Below are positions 32,413 to 44,000 of a stretch of 64,000 nucleotides of DNA, piece by piece. Every line of letters starts with the position of its first letter. Position 1 is the stretch's first letter. The notes below the pieces were generated by a model. That model saw nothing but the letters and a program-made list of their open reading frames with translations. It was not told the origin of the DNA and made no database searches. Origin of the DNA: Megalonaias nervosa (lineage: Eukaryota; Mollusca; Bivalvia; Unionida; Unionidae); NCBI GenBank assembly GCA_016617855.1, contig JAECUM010003227.1, positions 1-64,000 of the forward strand. Direction: 5' to 3'. The position numbers and the translations under genes are program-made.

Positions 32413-32467
32413 AGTTGATAAGATCAGAATACAACGGTTAATTGACAGCGCTGAGACTTCTATGGTC

Positions 32468-32535
32468 GATGAGGAATTGCTCCATATCATTATTATTTAT
32501 ATATAAAAATGAAAATATGGCGCGATTCCTCTTCG
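32468..32535. terminator. 3' hairpin, GCGCCATAT arm class
   Basis: GATGAGGAATTGCTCCATAT pairs with ATATGGCGCGATTCCTC across an AT-rich loop. It lies about 60 bp 3' of the primase-helicase stop. The right-arm counterpart at 60,157-60,223 has a perfect 20-bp stem. A transcript 3'-end function is inferred. Confidence 0.6.
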
Positions 32536-32695
32536 ATGATTTATCAGGGATAGAAGGTTTATCTGATCAATCTGAGGGTTACAAACGCAAACATTTATTC
32601 ATGTCCAAACATACTGAACCAATTATTGATGCTCCATATGTGGAATTTTAGTATTTTCATGTGCTGAGGATTGCTATTATCACCCGTAATGTTGT

Positions 32696-32922
32696 CCGTG
32701 ACTATGTTACGGCGGATATCTGTATCAATGATATTATCATCATTGATTTTATCATCGTCATCGCTGTCTGTAGCAATGCTACAGATGAAATCTTCAGTGT
32801 AGTAATGATCACCGGCTTCATTATCACTAAAATCATCATCAATGATTTCATCATCGCAGAAATCTTCTGCAACATTATTACAATCAATCACAGCGGAATC
32901 TTTCGCCGTAGCATCACTACGG
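32696..32922. repeat. three palindromes inside the primase-helicase acidic tail
   Basis: CCGTGACTATGTTACGG (32,696-32,712), CTGTAGCAATGCTACAG (32,768-32,784) and CCGTAGCATCACTACGG (32,906-32,922). The homologous point in the Element 3 gene (about 45,785-45,815) has only about eight codons where this copy has about eighty. Confidence 0.85.
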
Positions 32923-35900
32923 ACAATGATATCATTACCGCCATGAAATCCTTGACAATCGTTGTAGTATTCGATCCAACGCGAATCACCAATTAAGTCT
33001 GACTTAACCCATACGGGATAAGTAAGTGTACAGCCTGATCTTGCAGTGTTATGTTTATCATTCGCTGTCAAAGAAGCACCAAATCCCTTATAGATCAGTT
33101 TGATCTTCTCCATAACATTTCCTGTTGTGATTTGTTTATTTCGAATTCTCGTTTCAGGAAATATACTACTCCAATTTTTCAGTAGTTCGTTGTATTCCGA
33201 TAATAAACCTTTATCAACAATAATATTCTCGATGAGCATTCTTAAATCAGTCCTGATACCGTAACGCTGTTACGCGACGAATCATCAGGAACAATATCAG
33301 GCAAATTCAGTATTGTCAAAAAACTCCTTATCGCGTTAAGTTTTCCACGAGGACTTATATCAGAACGAAACATTCTGGCGTCAATCGCCTCTCCGTTATT
33401 GATTTTATCGACAATTACTCGTTGAGCACGTTTCATTTGCTATGAATTATTATACAACTGCTCAACTTGTTCCGCTGGTAACTTTCCAACATCACTCTGG
33501 AACATATTATTCAAGAATAATTTCTTTGCCTGGTACGGTTCTAACTGCTCACCATGATAATCATGGGGATTGTATTTATAATATTTAGGACTGTTTTCAC
33601 GCGTCACAATCGGAGATTGTTTTATTCTGTCACCGACGCTTGTTTTCAAAATATCATCAACAACAGGATTATTTGCTATTTGTTTGTCATTTGTTTTTTT
33701 ATGCTATTTTTTCGTTTCCATGTTTCGTAATCATCTACAGGGGTTTCAGTGATTGTGTAACCAGTATTTTTCATCATCGTTACCAGTCTCGGCGTGAAAT
33801 ATATTTTAAAATTATTGTCGTCGATGATATCATTGAGATATGCAAATCCGTATGGAAGTAATAATTCCCCTGCATTAGGACATTTTAACAATTTTATTCT
33901 GTCGTCGAGTAATCGTTCACGATGAACAACGACCTTCGTTATTTCTTCACGATTTATCTGAAGTTTACAATCGCGTTGTTTTCTTGTTGCCGAATAATGA
34001 ATTTCCTTAACACAACGAAACCGATGAATCGCCTGCTTGGTTGCTTCAACTGATCCTATTTCCTCAGAGAATACATACATGATGTTGAATCGTTCATCAA
34101 CGATACTGACCCCAGCTTCAAGTGTGTGGTTGAATATTACAACGTCATAATTGTCAAACGCAGTATCTATACTACTAAAGTCCAACTTCTTTTGTGTTGA
34201 ATCACTATCAGCATGATAGTATCTAACACGGTAACCATGATGCTGTAGTTGTTTTGCCAGATTCTCCACAGAATAATTCGTTTTATGTTTGTTGTGAGTA
34301 AATACAGCTATTTTGTTTCTCGTGACATCGTCAGTAGCGATGCTACCGAAGACTTTATTACGGTTTAACCGCTCTAACAGATTCAGTAGATTGCTCTTGT
34401 GTGATGTTTCAACGATGAATTTCTTGTCATGATCCGGTTTAACATCATTGATGATGAATTTCATCGATGACCGTCCCATCTGGTCTCTGAATAATATCAA
34501 ATCATCTTCGTCAGCATCAGCATCTAAGACGATCAGTCGTTTACATGTTTTTACCAACCCAGCAAATTTCTCCCAACGATCTTTACTATGCTGAACTGAC
34601 GAGAACTGTTGTCGTCGTATTCCATGCCACTCATCGACGATCAACACGTCTGGAACACCTTTTATTCTGTGTAGCGATCCCCACTGAACAACCACACGTC
34701 TCCGATCATCAGACTTAAATACAATATCACCTGTGATATCAGAATACGATTCTATTCCATGATTAGATTTTACTTTTTTCTGTAAATGTCTTTCGATAAC
34801 TAATAACAGCCACAGACTGATGTGGTGCTAATGAATCCCAAGCTGCTTCTGATTTTCCCATCCCACACGCTGATCCATCGAGATAGTCTTCGTCAGGGAT
34901 TATTTTACAACCAGGACCACCTTCATGAGCTGGTAATGCAGTATGCAAAAAGTCTGGATGGCGTTCTCTGAAATATCCAGAATAATGGCATTTACGTCTC
35001 GCTGCTATCACATACTTGATATATTTCTTATCGATGCTTCCTGATTCATCTATTATTTGGGTTATTACAGGATTAGACGATTCTCCGTCGATTACTTTGA
35101 ATTTGTTCGTCAATATCTCCATCGAGGGGAATAGTTATTTGTTTTCCAGTACTTCTCGGACAAACTATCGAATAATGATCATCGTTGATGAATACGAGGC
35201 AATTATCACATTTGTCCTCGATGAAGTCTCTGACATAATTATATCCATGACGACGCTCGCAAATGTTGCAGTGATGTCCTGGTCGTCTCGATATTGTAGC
35301 TCTGTTTTGAGATACGTTAACGATACCGATTAATTGATCAGGTTCTCCTGTCAATGCCTGAGAAATGCGTTCAATGTCTTCTGTGGAAATTTTGTCACAA
35401 CCCGATGATTTTGTCGTTGATTTCATCGAGGTCGCATTTCACATATTGAGGCTGAATCGAAGTTGGACATGTTAATAATTCAGATGCAGTAATATCACCA
35501 GCAGAATATATTAGTTTTTTTACCTACCGTATTTTTACCTGGTTTATGCGATCGCGTTTTATTCAACTTGATGCTGTAAAGAACAGCTTGACGATCAATG
35601 CTCCAATCTGGGTTTTTCTCGTCTGCTACTCGTTTCGTTAAATCCTGTTGTTGATCAAAACTGACCAACGTTGATTTACAAAGAATATGATAGCCGCTAT
35701 TTGTTTCAAACACAAATACACTATCACGTGGACAATCACACAATTGCGAGAAGTAATCGATGATTTCTTCGATGCTGATTTGCTTATTTGTTTGCCTTAT
35801 TTCAGCTTCTCCATGACCATGACGATATGTTACTCTCTCACGAACATATTTTGTATCAAGATCAAATACTGGATATCTCAATCTGAATTTTGGAATTATT

Positions 35901-36303
35901 TCAGTCACAGATGATTGTCCAATAAATTCACCAGCGAAACGATTAAAATCTTCATCGGACACAAACACGTAGAATTTATCGAAATGTTGTATAATTATTC
36001 CTCGATGTAATTTTTTATGTTTGTTACCAAGAACAGTAAAATTATTATTGGCACTTTCTTTCGTTGGATGCCAAATAACATCACTGAACGAATTTAGATA
36101 CAGCGAAGAATACTTGTTGAGATACCAGTAACCGTATTTGGCAATATCGGTTAGCTCATCTTGTGGAGTTGTTTCGAAAAGTTCATTTACATTCTCGTGT
36201 GGACCATCAAGGATTTCCTCGTCGAGACGATCCTATTATTCATCTTCGGATATTTCTACCAGGGGTTCTACCGCTGGAATACTCGATGCTACAGAAACAG
36301 CAT

Positions 36304-36320
36304 CCGTAACGATATTACGG
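36304..36320. repeat. palindrome CCGTAAC-GAT-ATTACGG in primase N terminus
   Basis: It lies in frame in the primase-helicase N-terminal region and encodes part of MTRNIVTDAVS. The Element 3 homologue has an unrelated serine/threonine stretch here. Confidence 0.75.
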
Positions 36321-36544
36321 GTCATCGGACAGTCACATGGGAAAAGTGTGCAGAATAAATCACATTCATGTTCACAATTAAATTTCTCATTATTATATAT
36401 ATCACCTGTAGGGACTTCGATTGTTATTATTTTTTCAGTCATTATAGTATCAATTATTTATCGAATTGATTATTAATATTATGTCCAAATTATAATGGTA
36501 TTAGTTTTACTAATAATATTTGAACATAAAATATAATCATATAA

Positions 36545-36673
36545 ATGTCAGTCTTAATCGGGATGAATAAATGTAAGTGGCTTCGACAGGGATCAACCGA
36601 GATATGTGGTAGAAAATGTTTCAGGGATTTATGCAGCCTACATCATTTTATCTCAACAAAAAAAAAAAAAAAG

Positions 36674-36708
<35 letters not shown>

Positions 36709-36977
36709 ATTCAACAAGACCAAAACCGGGTTTGGTCTGTGGAAAAGGTGTACGAAATTTTTATCTGATTTGTTCAGATTGTGGTGGTGATAAATACCGG
36801 AAGTTGATTTCGTATCACAATACAAGAACACCGAAATATTGGGTGAAAAATGAAAAACCTCCGACCGTCGAAGAATTTCTTCAACGATATCAAAATAAAG
36901 ATGTCATCCGCCGTGACATAGTCACTGATAATGTTACGGCTGACGATTCCACAATCGATGATACAAGATTTGTTTGA
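36545..36977 (+). pseudogene. zinc-ribbon protein, left arm copy, disrupted by long A tract
   Basis: ATG at 36,545 (AATCATATAAATG). CKWLRQGSTEICGRKCFRDLC is followed by an A-rich tract of about 48 bp (36,659-36,706) that shifts the frame. The second half reads CSDCGGDKYRKL and ends DDTRFV. The right-arm copy (40,976-40,572) has only a 22-bp tract and is open throughout. The family (CxWL..S..IC...C, H, then PKPC..CG, CxxCG..KYR) has four members in Elements 2 and 3. It may bind DNA or RNA. Transcribed away from primase-helicase across a shared 100-bp AT-rich spacer. Confidence 0.6.
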
Positions 36978-37014
36978 CTAATCTGAGACCTCTATCCCTG
37001 ATAAATCATCAATG

Positions 37015-37896
37015 AGGAATCGCGCCATATTTTCATTATTATATAATAAATATGATGATATGGCGCGTTTCCGCATCGACCATAACGATGTTATGGAACA
37101 GTTATTTGACAGCGCCGAGACTTCTATCATCGATGGAGAATCACCACATTTCCATAATAAATAATAAATGAATGTACCGATTCTCCAACCACGATTTATC
37201 AACGACCATAACGATGTTATGGAACAGTTATTTGACTAATCTGAGACCTGTATCCCTGATAAATCAGGGTTGCGGAATCGCGCCATATTTCCATAATAAA
37301 TAATAAATGAATGTGGCGATTCCGCATCGACCATGGCGATGTTATGGAACAGTTATTTGATAGTGCTGAGACTTCTATGGTCGTTGTGAAATCGGTACAT
37401 ATTCCATATAAATATAAATGAATGTACCGATTTCACAGTGATGATAGAACAGTTATTTGACAGCGCTGAGACTTCTATCATCGATGCAGAATCACCACAT
37501 ATTCATAATAAATATAAATGAATGTGGTGATTCTCCAACCATGATTTATCAACGACCATAACGATGTTATGGAACAGTTATTTTGCCATGATTTTATCAC
37601 GGATTGAAGACCTCCGTCATCGATGGGGAATCACCACATATTCATAATAAATATAAATGAATTTGGTGATCCCCAACCAACATAATGATGTTGTGGAACA
37701 GTTATTTGACTAATCTGAGACCTCTGTCATCAATGCGGAAACGCGCCATATTTTTATTATTATGTAATAAATATAACGAAATGGCGCGTTTCCGCATCGA
37801 CGATAGAAGGTTTATCTGATCAATCTGAGACCTCTATCATCGATGCAGAATCACCACATTCATTTATATTTATTATGAAAATGTACCGATTCTGCA
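37015..37896. repeat. array of eight hairpins between convergent genes, left arm
   Basis: Stems start at about 37,015, 37,137, 37,273, 37,386, 37,486, 37,626, 37,736 and 37,845, each 50-63 bp with an AT-rich loop (AATAAATATAAATGAATG). Three arm classes occur: GCGCCAT, CACCACAT and GGTACAT. Some hairpins are hybrids with one arm from each class (second, third, eighth). Linkers of 50-80 bp share CAGTTATTTGA(C), CTGAGACYTCTAT and a short palindrome CCATAACGATGTTATGG. The inverse array is at 39,653-40,535. Confidence 0.85.
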
Positions 37897-38761
37897 ACTC
37901 TGATTTATCAGGGACCATAACGATGTCACCGATATCACTACGATTAATTGATTTATTTACTTTTCTTAGAAACCTTCGTTCTTCATGTGCTGCAATTTCA
38001 CTTAATCGTTTATTTTCTTTGTTGAGTGAATCATACAGTTTAGATAATTCATAATCATTGTTAGTCAGCCGCCGATACTCACCTTTTAAAAGGACAACAT
38101 TTCTATCAAGTCCATTTATGATCTTGTTTTTCTCTGTTTCATCAGCATTTACCAATTCTCTATTTCGTTCGTCATTCTGCTTTATTTCCTTCTTTAAATT
38201 TTCTATGGTTGTCTTTAACGTTTCAATGGTTTCCTTTAATGATTTATTTTCCTCATAGAATGGTTTATTATCAGATTTTAGTTTTATTATTTTTTCTTTT
38301 ACTGCGGTTATAGATTTACTATCTTTAGTTAGTTTCGTTTCATAATTTTCTTGTTGTTCCAGCAGATAATCATTCTGCTGTTTCAGACGCTCTATCACTA
38401 AATGATTTTCATAATTTTCCTGTTTTAACTGTTTCACATCACCGCTATGTTTAATTGCATTGTCAAGATCTTTCTTGATGATATTAATTTTATTTTCCTT
38501 TCTTACTAGCTTTTCTTCGAGTAATTCGTGTTTTATTGACATGATTTTATATTTCTCATTAATTTCATTAAAATCCTTTTGCAGAGTCTGACAACTATCA
38601 CAACCAGATGATTTTTCACTCTGATCACTATAACTCCAAATACGATATAATTTTGACATTCCAATGCCATATTTCTTAACAACATCCGACACCCTTACTT
38701 TGCCTCGTAACGACTTAATGTCATTGATGTCTTCTTGTATTAGTTCGCGCTTTTTATTCAT
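37820..38761 (-). CDS. HTH plus coiled-coil protein, left arm copy
   Basis: Start chosen at ATG 38,761 (MNKKRELIQED). Residues about 12-40 form a helix-turn-helix-like segment (VRVSDVVKKYGIGMSKLYRI), then a CDSC pair, then about 200 residues of strong coiled coil (ERLKQQNDYLLEQQENYE type). The last 27 codons are translated hairpin DNA, so the natural stop has probably been lost. A DNA-bound, dimerising regulator or recombination accessory protein is plausible. No specific family recognised. The promoter region is the palindrome centre. Confidence 0.6.
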   Translation of the reverse strand: MNKKRELIQEDINDIKSLRGKVRVSDVVKKYGIGMSKLYRIWSYSDQSEKSSGCDSCQTLQKDFNEINEKYKIMSIKHELLEEKLVRKENKINIIKKDLDNAIKHSGDVKQLKQENYENHLVIERLKQQNDYLLEQQENYETKLTKDSKSITAVKEKIIKLKSDNKPFYEENKSLKETIETLKTTIENLKKEIKQNDERNRELVNADETEKNKIINGLDRNVVLLKGEYRRLTNNDYELSKLYDSLNKENKRLSEIAAHEERRFLRKVNKSINRSDIGDIVMVPDKSELQNRYIFIININECGDSASMIEVSD

Positions 38762-38859
38762 TATTATTCTTCCGGAATGAAAAAAAATTCTTATTACTGG
38801 ATTTAAGTTCATTTATGCTCCGGAATATCCTCGGAATATTTTCGGAAAAAAGAAAATAT

Positions 38860-38940
38860 CTCACTCCTTTTTATAGTTGCGGTAATTTTACCGTTTGTAA
38901 TTACCTCGAGCAACTGCCTACCAACTATAAAAAGGAGTGA
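38860..38940. promoter_or_regulatory. centre of the Element 2 palindrome with paired TATA elements
   Basis: CACTCCTTTTTATAGTTG (about 38,865) and its inverse CAACTATAAAAAGGAGTG (about 38,922) flank a short asymmetric loop containing GGTAATTTTACC. TATAAAAAGG faces outward on both sides toward the two HTH/coiled-coil genes. Confidence 0.7.
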
Positions 38941-38969
38941 CATATTTTCTTTCCTCCGAAACAATAATA

Positions 38970-39729
38970 ATGAATAAAAAGCGCGAACTAACACAAGAAG
39001 ACATCAATGACATTAAAACACGAATTACTCGAAGAAAAGCTAGTTAAAAAAGAAAAGAAAATTAATATCATCAAGAAAGCTCTTGACAATGCAACTAATC
39101 ATAGCGGTGATGTGAAATAGTTAAAACAGGAAAATTATGAAAATCATTTAGTGATAGAGCGTCTGAAACAGCAGAAAGATTATCTGTTGGAACAACAAGA
39201 AAATTATGAAACGAAACTAACTAAAGATAGTAAATCTATAACCGCAGTAAAAGAAAAAATAATAAAACTGAAATCTGATAATAAACCATTCTATGAGGAA
39301 AATAAATCATTAAAGGAAACCATTGAAACGTTAAAGACAACCATAGAAAATTTAAAGAAGGAAATAAAGCAGAATGACGAACGAAATAGAGAATTGGTAA
39401 ATGCTGATGAAACAGAGAAAAACAAGATCATAAATGGACTTGATAGAAATGTTGTCCTTTTAAAAGGTGAGTATCGGCGGCTGACTAACAATGATTATGA
39501 ATTATCTAAACTGTATGATTCACTCAACAAAGAAAATAAACGATTAAGTAAAATTGCAGCACATGAAGAACGAAGGTTTCTAAGAAAAGTAAATAAATCA
39601 ATTAATCGTAGTGATATCGGTGACATCGTTATGGTCCCTGATAAATCAGAGTTGCAGAATCGGTACATTTTCATAATAAATATAAATGAATGTGGTGATT
39701 CTGCATCGATGATAGAGGTCTCAGATTGA
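38970..39729 (+). pseudogene. HTH/coiled-coil gene, right arm copy, deleted
   Basis: Starts with the same MNKKREL codons at 38,970. It has lost about 62 codons covering the HTH segment and the CDSC pair, and has a TAG at about 39,118. The remaining coiled coil is open to 39,729. This copy cannot make the DNA-binding part. Confidence 0.7.
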
Positions 39730-40535
39730 TCAGATAAACCTTCTATCGTCGATGCGGAAACGCGCCATTTCGTTATATTTATTACATAATAATAAAAATA
39801 TGGCGCGTTTCCGCATTGATGACAGAGGTCTCAGATTAGTCAAATAACTGTTCCACAACATCATTATGTTGGTTGGGGATCACCAAATTCATTTATATTT
39901 ATTATGAATATGTGGTGATTCCCCATCGATGACGGAGGTCTTCAATCCGTGATAAAATCATGGCAAAATAACTGTTCCATAACATCGTTATGGTCGTTGA
40001 TAAATCATGGTTGGAGAATCACCACATTCATTTATATTTATTATGAATATGTGGTGATTCTGCATCGATGATAGAAGTCTCAGCGCTGTCAAATAACTGT
40101 TCTATCATCACTGTGAAATCGGTACATTCATTTATATTTATATGGAATATGTACCGATTTCACAACGACCATAGAAGTCTCAGCACTATCAAATAACTGT
40201 TCCATAACATCGCCATGGTCGATGCGGAATCGCCACATTCATTTATTATTTATTATGGAAATATGGCGCGATTCCGCAACCCTGATTTATCAGGGATACA
40301 GGTCTCAGATTAGTCAAATAACTGTTCCATAACATCGTTATGGTCGTTGATAAATCGTGGTTGGAGAATCGGTACATTCATTTATTATTTATTATGGAAA
40401 TGTGGTGATTCTCCATCGATGATAGAAGTCTCGGCGCTGTCAAATAACTGTTCCATAACATCGTTATGGTCGATGCGGAAACGCGCCATATCATCATATT
40501 TATTATATAATAATGAAAATATGGCGCGATTCCTC
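39653..40535. repeat. array of eight hairpins, right arm
   Basis: Inverse of 37,015-37,896 with the same order, arm classes and hybrid hairpins, so the hybrids predate arm duplication or were homogenised. Confidence 0.85.
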
Positions 40536-40571
40536 ATTGAAGATTTATCAGGGATAGAGGTCTCAGATTAG

Positions 40572-40976
40572 TCAAACAAATCTTGTATCATCGATTGTGG
40601 AATCGTCAGCCGTAACATTATCAGTGACTATGTCACGGCGGATGACATCTTTACTTTGATATCGTTGAAGAAATTCTTCGACGGTCGGAGGTTTTTCATT
40701 TTTCACCCAATATTTCGGTGTTCTTGTATTGTGATACGAAATCAACTTCCGGTATTTATCACCACCACAATCTGAACAAATCAGATAAAAATTTCGTACA
40801 CCTTTTCCACAGACCAAACCCGGTTTTGGTCTTGTTGAATAATTTTTTTTTTTTTTTTTTTTTTTTGAGATAAAATGATGTAGGCTGCATAAATCCCTGA
40901 AACATTTTCTACCACATATCTCGGTTGATCCCTGTCGAAGCCACTTACATTTATTCATCCCGATTAAGACTGACAT
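40572..40976 (-). CDS. zinc-ribbon protein, right arm copy, intact (134 aa)
   Basis: Open frame from ATG 40,976, with the same cysteine pattern as 36,545-36,977. The A tract is 22 bp and encodes a lysine run between the two cysteine modules. It ends in DDTRFV just before the hairpin array. Confidence 0.65.
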   Translation of the reverse strand: MSVLIGMNKCKWLRQGSTEICGRKCFRDLCSLHHFISKKKKKKKNYSTRPKPGLVCGKGVRNFYLICSDCGGDKYRKLISYHNTRTPKYWVKNEKPPTVEEFLQRYQSKDVIRRDIVTDNVTADDSTIDDTRFV

Positions 40977-41078
40977 TTATATGATTATATTTTATGTTCA
41001 AATATTATTAGTAAAACTAATACCATTATAATTTGGACATAATATTAATAATCAATTCGATAAATAATTGATACTATA

Positions 41079-44000
41079 ATGACTGAAAAAATAATAACAA
41101 TCGAAGTCCCTACAGGTGATATATATAATAATGAGAAATTTAATTGTGAACATGAATGTGATTTATTCTGCACACTTTTCCCATGTGACTGTCCGATGAC
41201 CCGTAATATCGTTACGGATGCTGTTTCTGTAGCATCGAGTATTCCAGCGGTAGAACCCCTGGTAGAAATATCCGAAGATGAATAATAGGATCGTCTCGAC
41301 GAGGAAATCCTTGATGGTCCACACGAGAATGTAAATGAACTTTTCGAAACAACTCCACAAGATGAGCTAACCGATATTGCCAAATACGGTTACTGGTATC
41401 TCAACAAGTATTCTTCGCTGTATCTAAATTCGTTCAGTGATGTTATTTGGCATCCAACGAAAGAAAGTGCCAATAATAATTTTACTGTTCTTGGTAACAA
41501 ACATAAAAAATTACATCGAGGAATAATTATACAACATTTCGATAAATTCTACGTGTTTGTGTCCGATGAAGATTTTAATCGTTTCGCTGGTGAATTTATT
41601 GGACAATCATCTGTGACTGAAATAATTCCAAAATTCAGATTGAGATATCCAGTATTTGATCTTGATACAAAATATGTTCGTGAGAGAGTAACATATCGTC
41701 ATGGTCATGGAGAAGCTGAAATAAGGCAAACAAATAAGCAAATCAGCATCGAAGAAATCATCGATTACTTCTCGCAATTGTGTGATTGTCCACGTGATAG
41801 TGTATTTGTGTTTGAAACAAATAGCGGCTATCATATTCTTTGTAAATCAACGTTGGTCAGTTTTGATCAACAACAGGATTTAACGAAACGAGTAGCAGAC
41901 GAGAAAAACCCAGATTGGAGCATTGATCGTCAAGCTGTTCTTTACAGCATCAAGTTGAATAAAACGCGATCGCATAAACCAGGTAAAAATACGGTAGGTA
42001 AAAAAACTAATATATTCTGCTGGTGATATTACTGCATCTGAATTATTAACATGTCCAACTTCGATTCAGCCTCAATATGTGAAATGCGACCTCGATGAAA
42101 TCAACGACAAAATCATCGGGTTGTGACAAAATTTCCACAGAAGACATTGAACGCATTTCTCAGGCATTGACAGGAGAACCTGATCAATTAATCGGTATCG
42201 TTAACGTATCTCAAAACAGAGCTACAATATCGAGACGACCAGGACATCACTGCAACATTTGCGAGCGTCGTCATGGATATAATTATGTCAGAGACTTCAT
42301 CGAGGACAAATGTGATAATTGCCTCGTATTCATCAACGATGATCATTATTCGATAGTTTGTCCGAGAAGTACTGGAAAACAAATAACTATTCCCCTCGAT
42401 GGAGATATTGACGAACAAATTCAAAGTAATCGACGGAGAATCGTCTAATCCTGTAATAACCCAAATAATAGATGAATCAGGAAGCATCGATAAGAAATAT
42501 ATCAAGTATGTGATAGCAGCGAGACGTAAATGCCATTATTCTGGATATTTCAGAGAACGCCATCCAGACTTTTCGCATACTGCATTACCAGCTCATGAAG
42601 GTGGTCCTGGTTGTAAAATAATCCCTGACGAAGACTATCTCGATGGATCAGCGTGTGGGATGGGAAAATCAGAAGCAGCTTGGGATTCATTAGCACCACA
42701 TCAGTCTGTGGCTGTTATTAGTTATCGAAAGACATTTACAGAAAAAAGTAAAATCTAATCATGGAATAGAATCGTATTCTGATATCACAGGTGATATTGT
42801 ATTTAAGTCTGATGATCGGAGACGTGTGGTTGTTCAGTGGGGATCGCTACACAGAATAAAAGGTGTTCCAGACGTGTTGATCGTCGATGAGTGGCATGGA
42901 ATACGACGACAACAGTTCTCGTCAGTTCAGCATAGTAAAGATCGTTGGGAGAAATTTGCTGGGTTGGTAAAAACATGTAAACGACTGATCGTCTTAGATG
43001 CTGATGCTGACGAAGATGATTTGATATTATTCAGAGACCAGATGGGACGGTCATCGATGAAATTCATCATCAATGATGTTAAACCGGATCATGACAAGAA
43101 ATTCATCGTTGAAACATCACACAAGAGCAATCTACTGAATCTGTTAGAGCGGTTAAACCGTAATAAAGTCTTCGGTAGCATCGCTACTGACGATGTCACG
43201 AGAAACAAAATAGCTGTATTTACTCACAACAAACATAAAACGAATTATTCTGTGGAGAATCTGGCAAAACAACTACAGCATCATGGCTACCGTGTTAGAT
43301 ACTATCATGCTGATAGTGATTCAACACAAAAGAAGTTGGACTTTAGTAGTATAGATACTGCGTTTGACAATTATGACGTTGTAATATTCAACCACACACT
43401 TGAAGCTGGGGTCAGTATCGTTGATGAACGATTCAACATCATGTATGTATTCTCTGAGGAAATAGGATCAGTTGAAGCAACCAAGCAGGCGATTCATCGG
43501 TTTCGTTGTGTTAAGGAAATTCATTATTCGGCAACAAGAAAACAACGCGATTGTAAACTTCAGATAAATCGTGAAGAAATAACGAAGGTCGTTGTTCATC
43601 GTGAACGATTACTCGACGACAGAATAAAATTGTTAAAATGTCCTAATGCAGGGGAATTATTACTTCCATACGGATTTGCATATCTCAATGATATCATCGA
43701 CGACAATAATTTTAAAATATATTTCACGCCGAGACTGGTAACGATGATGAAAAATACTGGTTACACAATCACTGAAACCCCTGTAGATGATTACGAAACA
43801 TGGAAACGAAAAAATAGCATAAAAAAACAAATGACAAACAAATAGCAAATAATCCTGTTGTTGATGATATTTTGAAAACAAGCGTCGGTGACAGAATAAA
43901 ACAATCTCCGATTGTGACGCGTGAAAACAGTCCTAAATATTATAAATACAATCCCCATGATTATCATGGTGAGCAGTTAGAACCGTACCAGGCAAAGAAA

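Larger units (their letters stand above)
32595..36442 (-). pseudogene. AEP primase - SF2 (UL9-like) helicase, left arm copy, broken
   Basis: Read from ATG 36,442 (GATACTATAATG). Order: an acidic N terminus with CEHECDLFC; tandem stops TAA TAG near 36,234; an archaeo-eukaryotic primase domain with YPVFDLDTKY and SGYHILCKS; a zinc finger HHCNICERRH...DKCDNC; a P-loop SACGMGKSEA; DEXH box VDEWHGI; helicase C-terminal motifs (FTHNKHK, FNHTLEAGVS, IHRFRCV); then a very acidic tail ending WFSMFGHE. This layout resembles herpesvirus UL52 primase plus UL9 origin-binding helicase in one chain. Breaks occur near 35,520, 35,430, 35,100, 34,765, 33,690, 33,440 and 33,240. The tail and several loops contain palindromic in-frame inserts absent from the Element 3 homologue. 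Confidence 0.75.
31238..38898 (+). repeat. Element 2 left palindrome arm
   Basis: About 7.66 kb. Inverse copies are at 38,899-44,617 and 59,783-61,408. Encoded proteins are nearly identical between arms, with single changes such as DFLH/DFSH, GDSR/GDSH and FLID/FLIE. Divergence concentrates near the centre, where the right arm has lost about 80 bp and about 190 bp. Confidence 0.9.

Noticed and set aside
32661..32996. isoleucine-rich membrane protein on the plus strand
   Set aside because: It is the antisense of the Asp/Glu-rich primase-helicase tail, where GAT codons read as ATC.
36978..37202. small protein encoded across the hairpin array
   Set aside because: Consists only of translated hairpin and linker DNA. 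The mirror frame at 40,347-40,571 is the same artefact.
37015..37896. CRISPR-like array
   Set aside because: Units are hairpins with similar linkers, not identical direct repeats with unique spacers. The context is a eukaryotic transposon and there are no cas genes.
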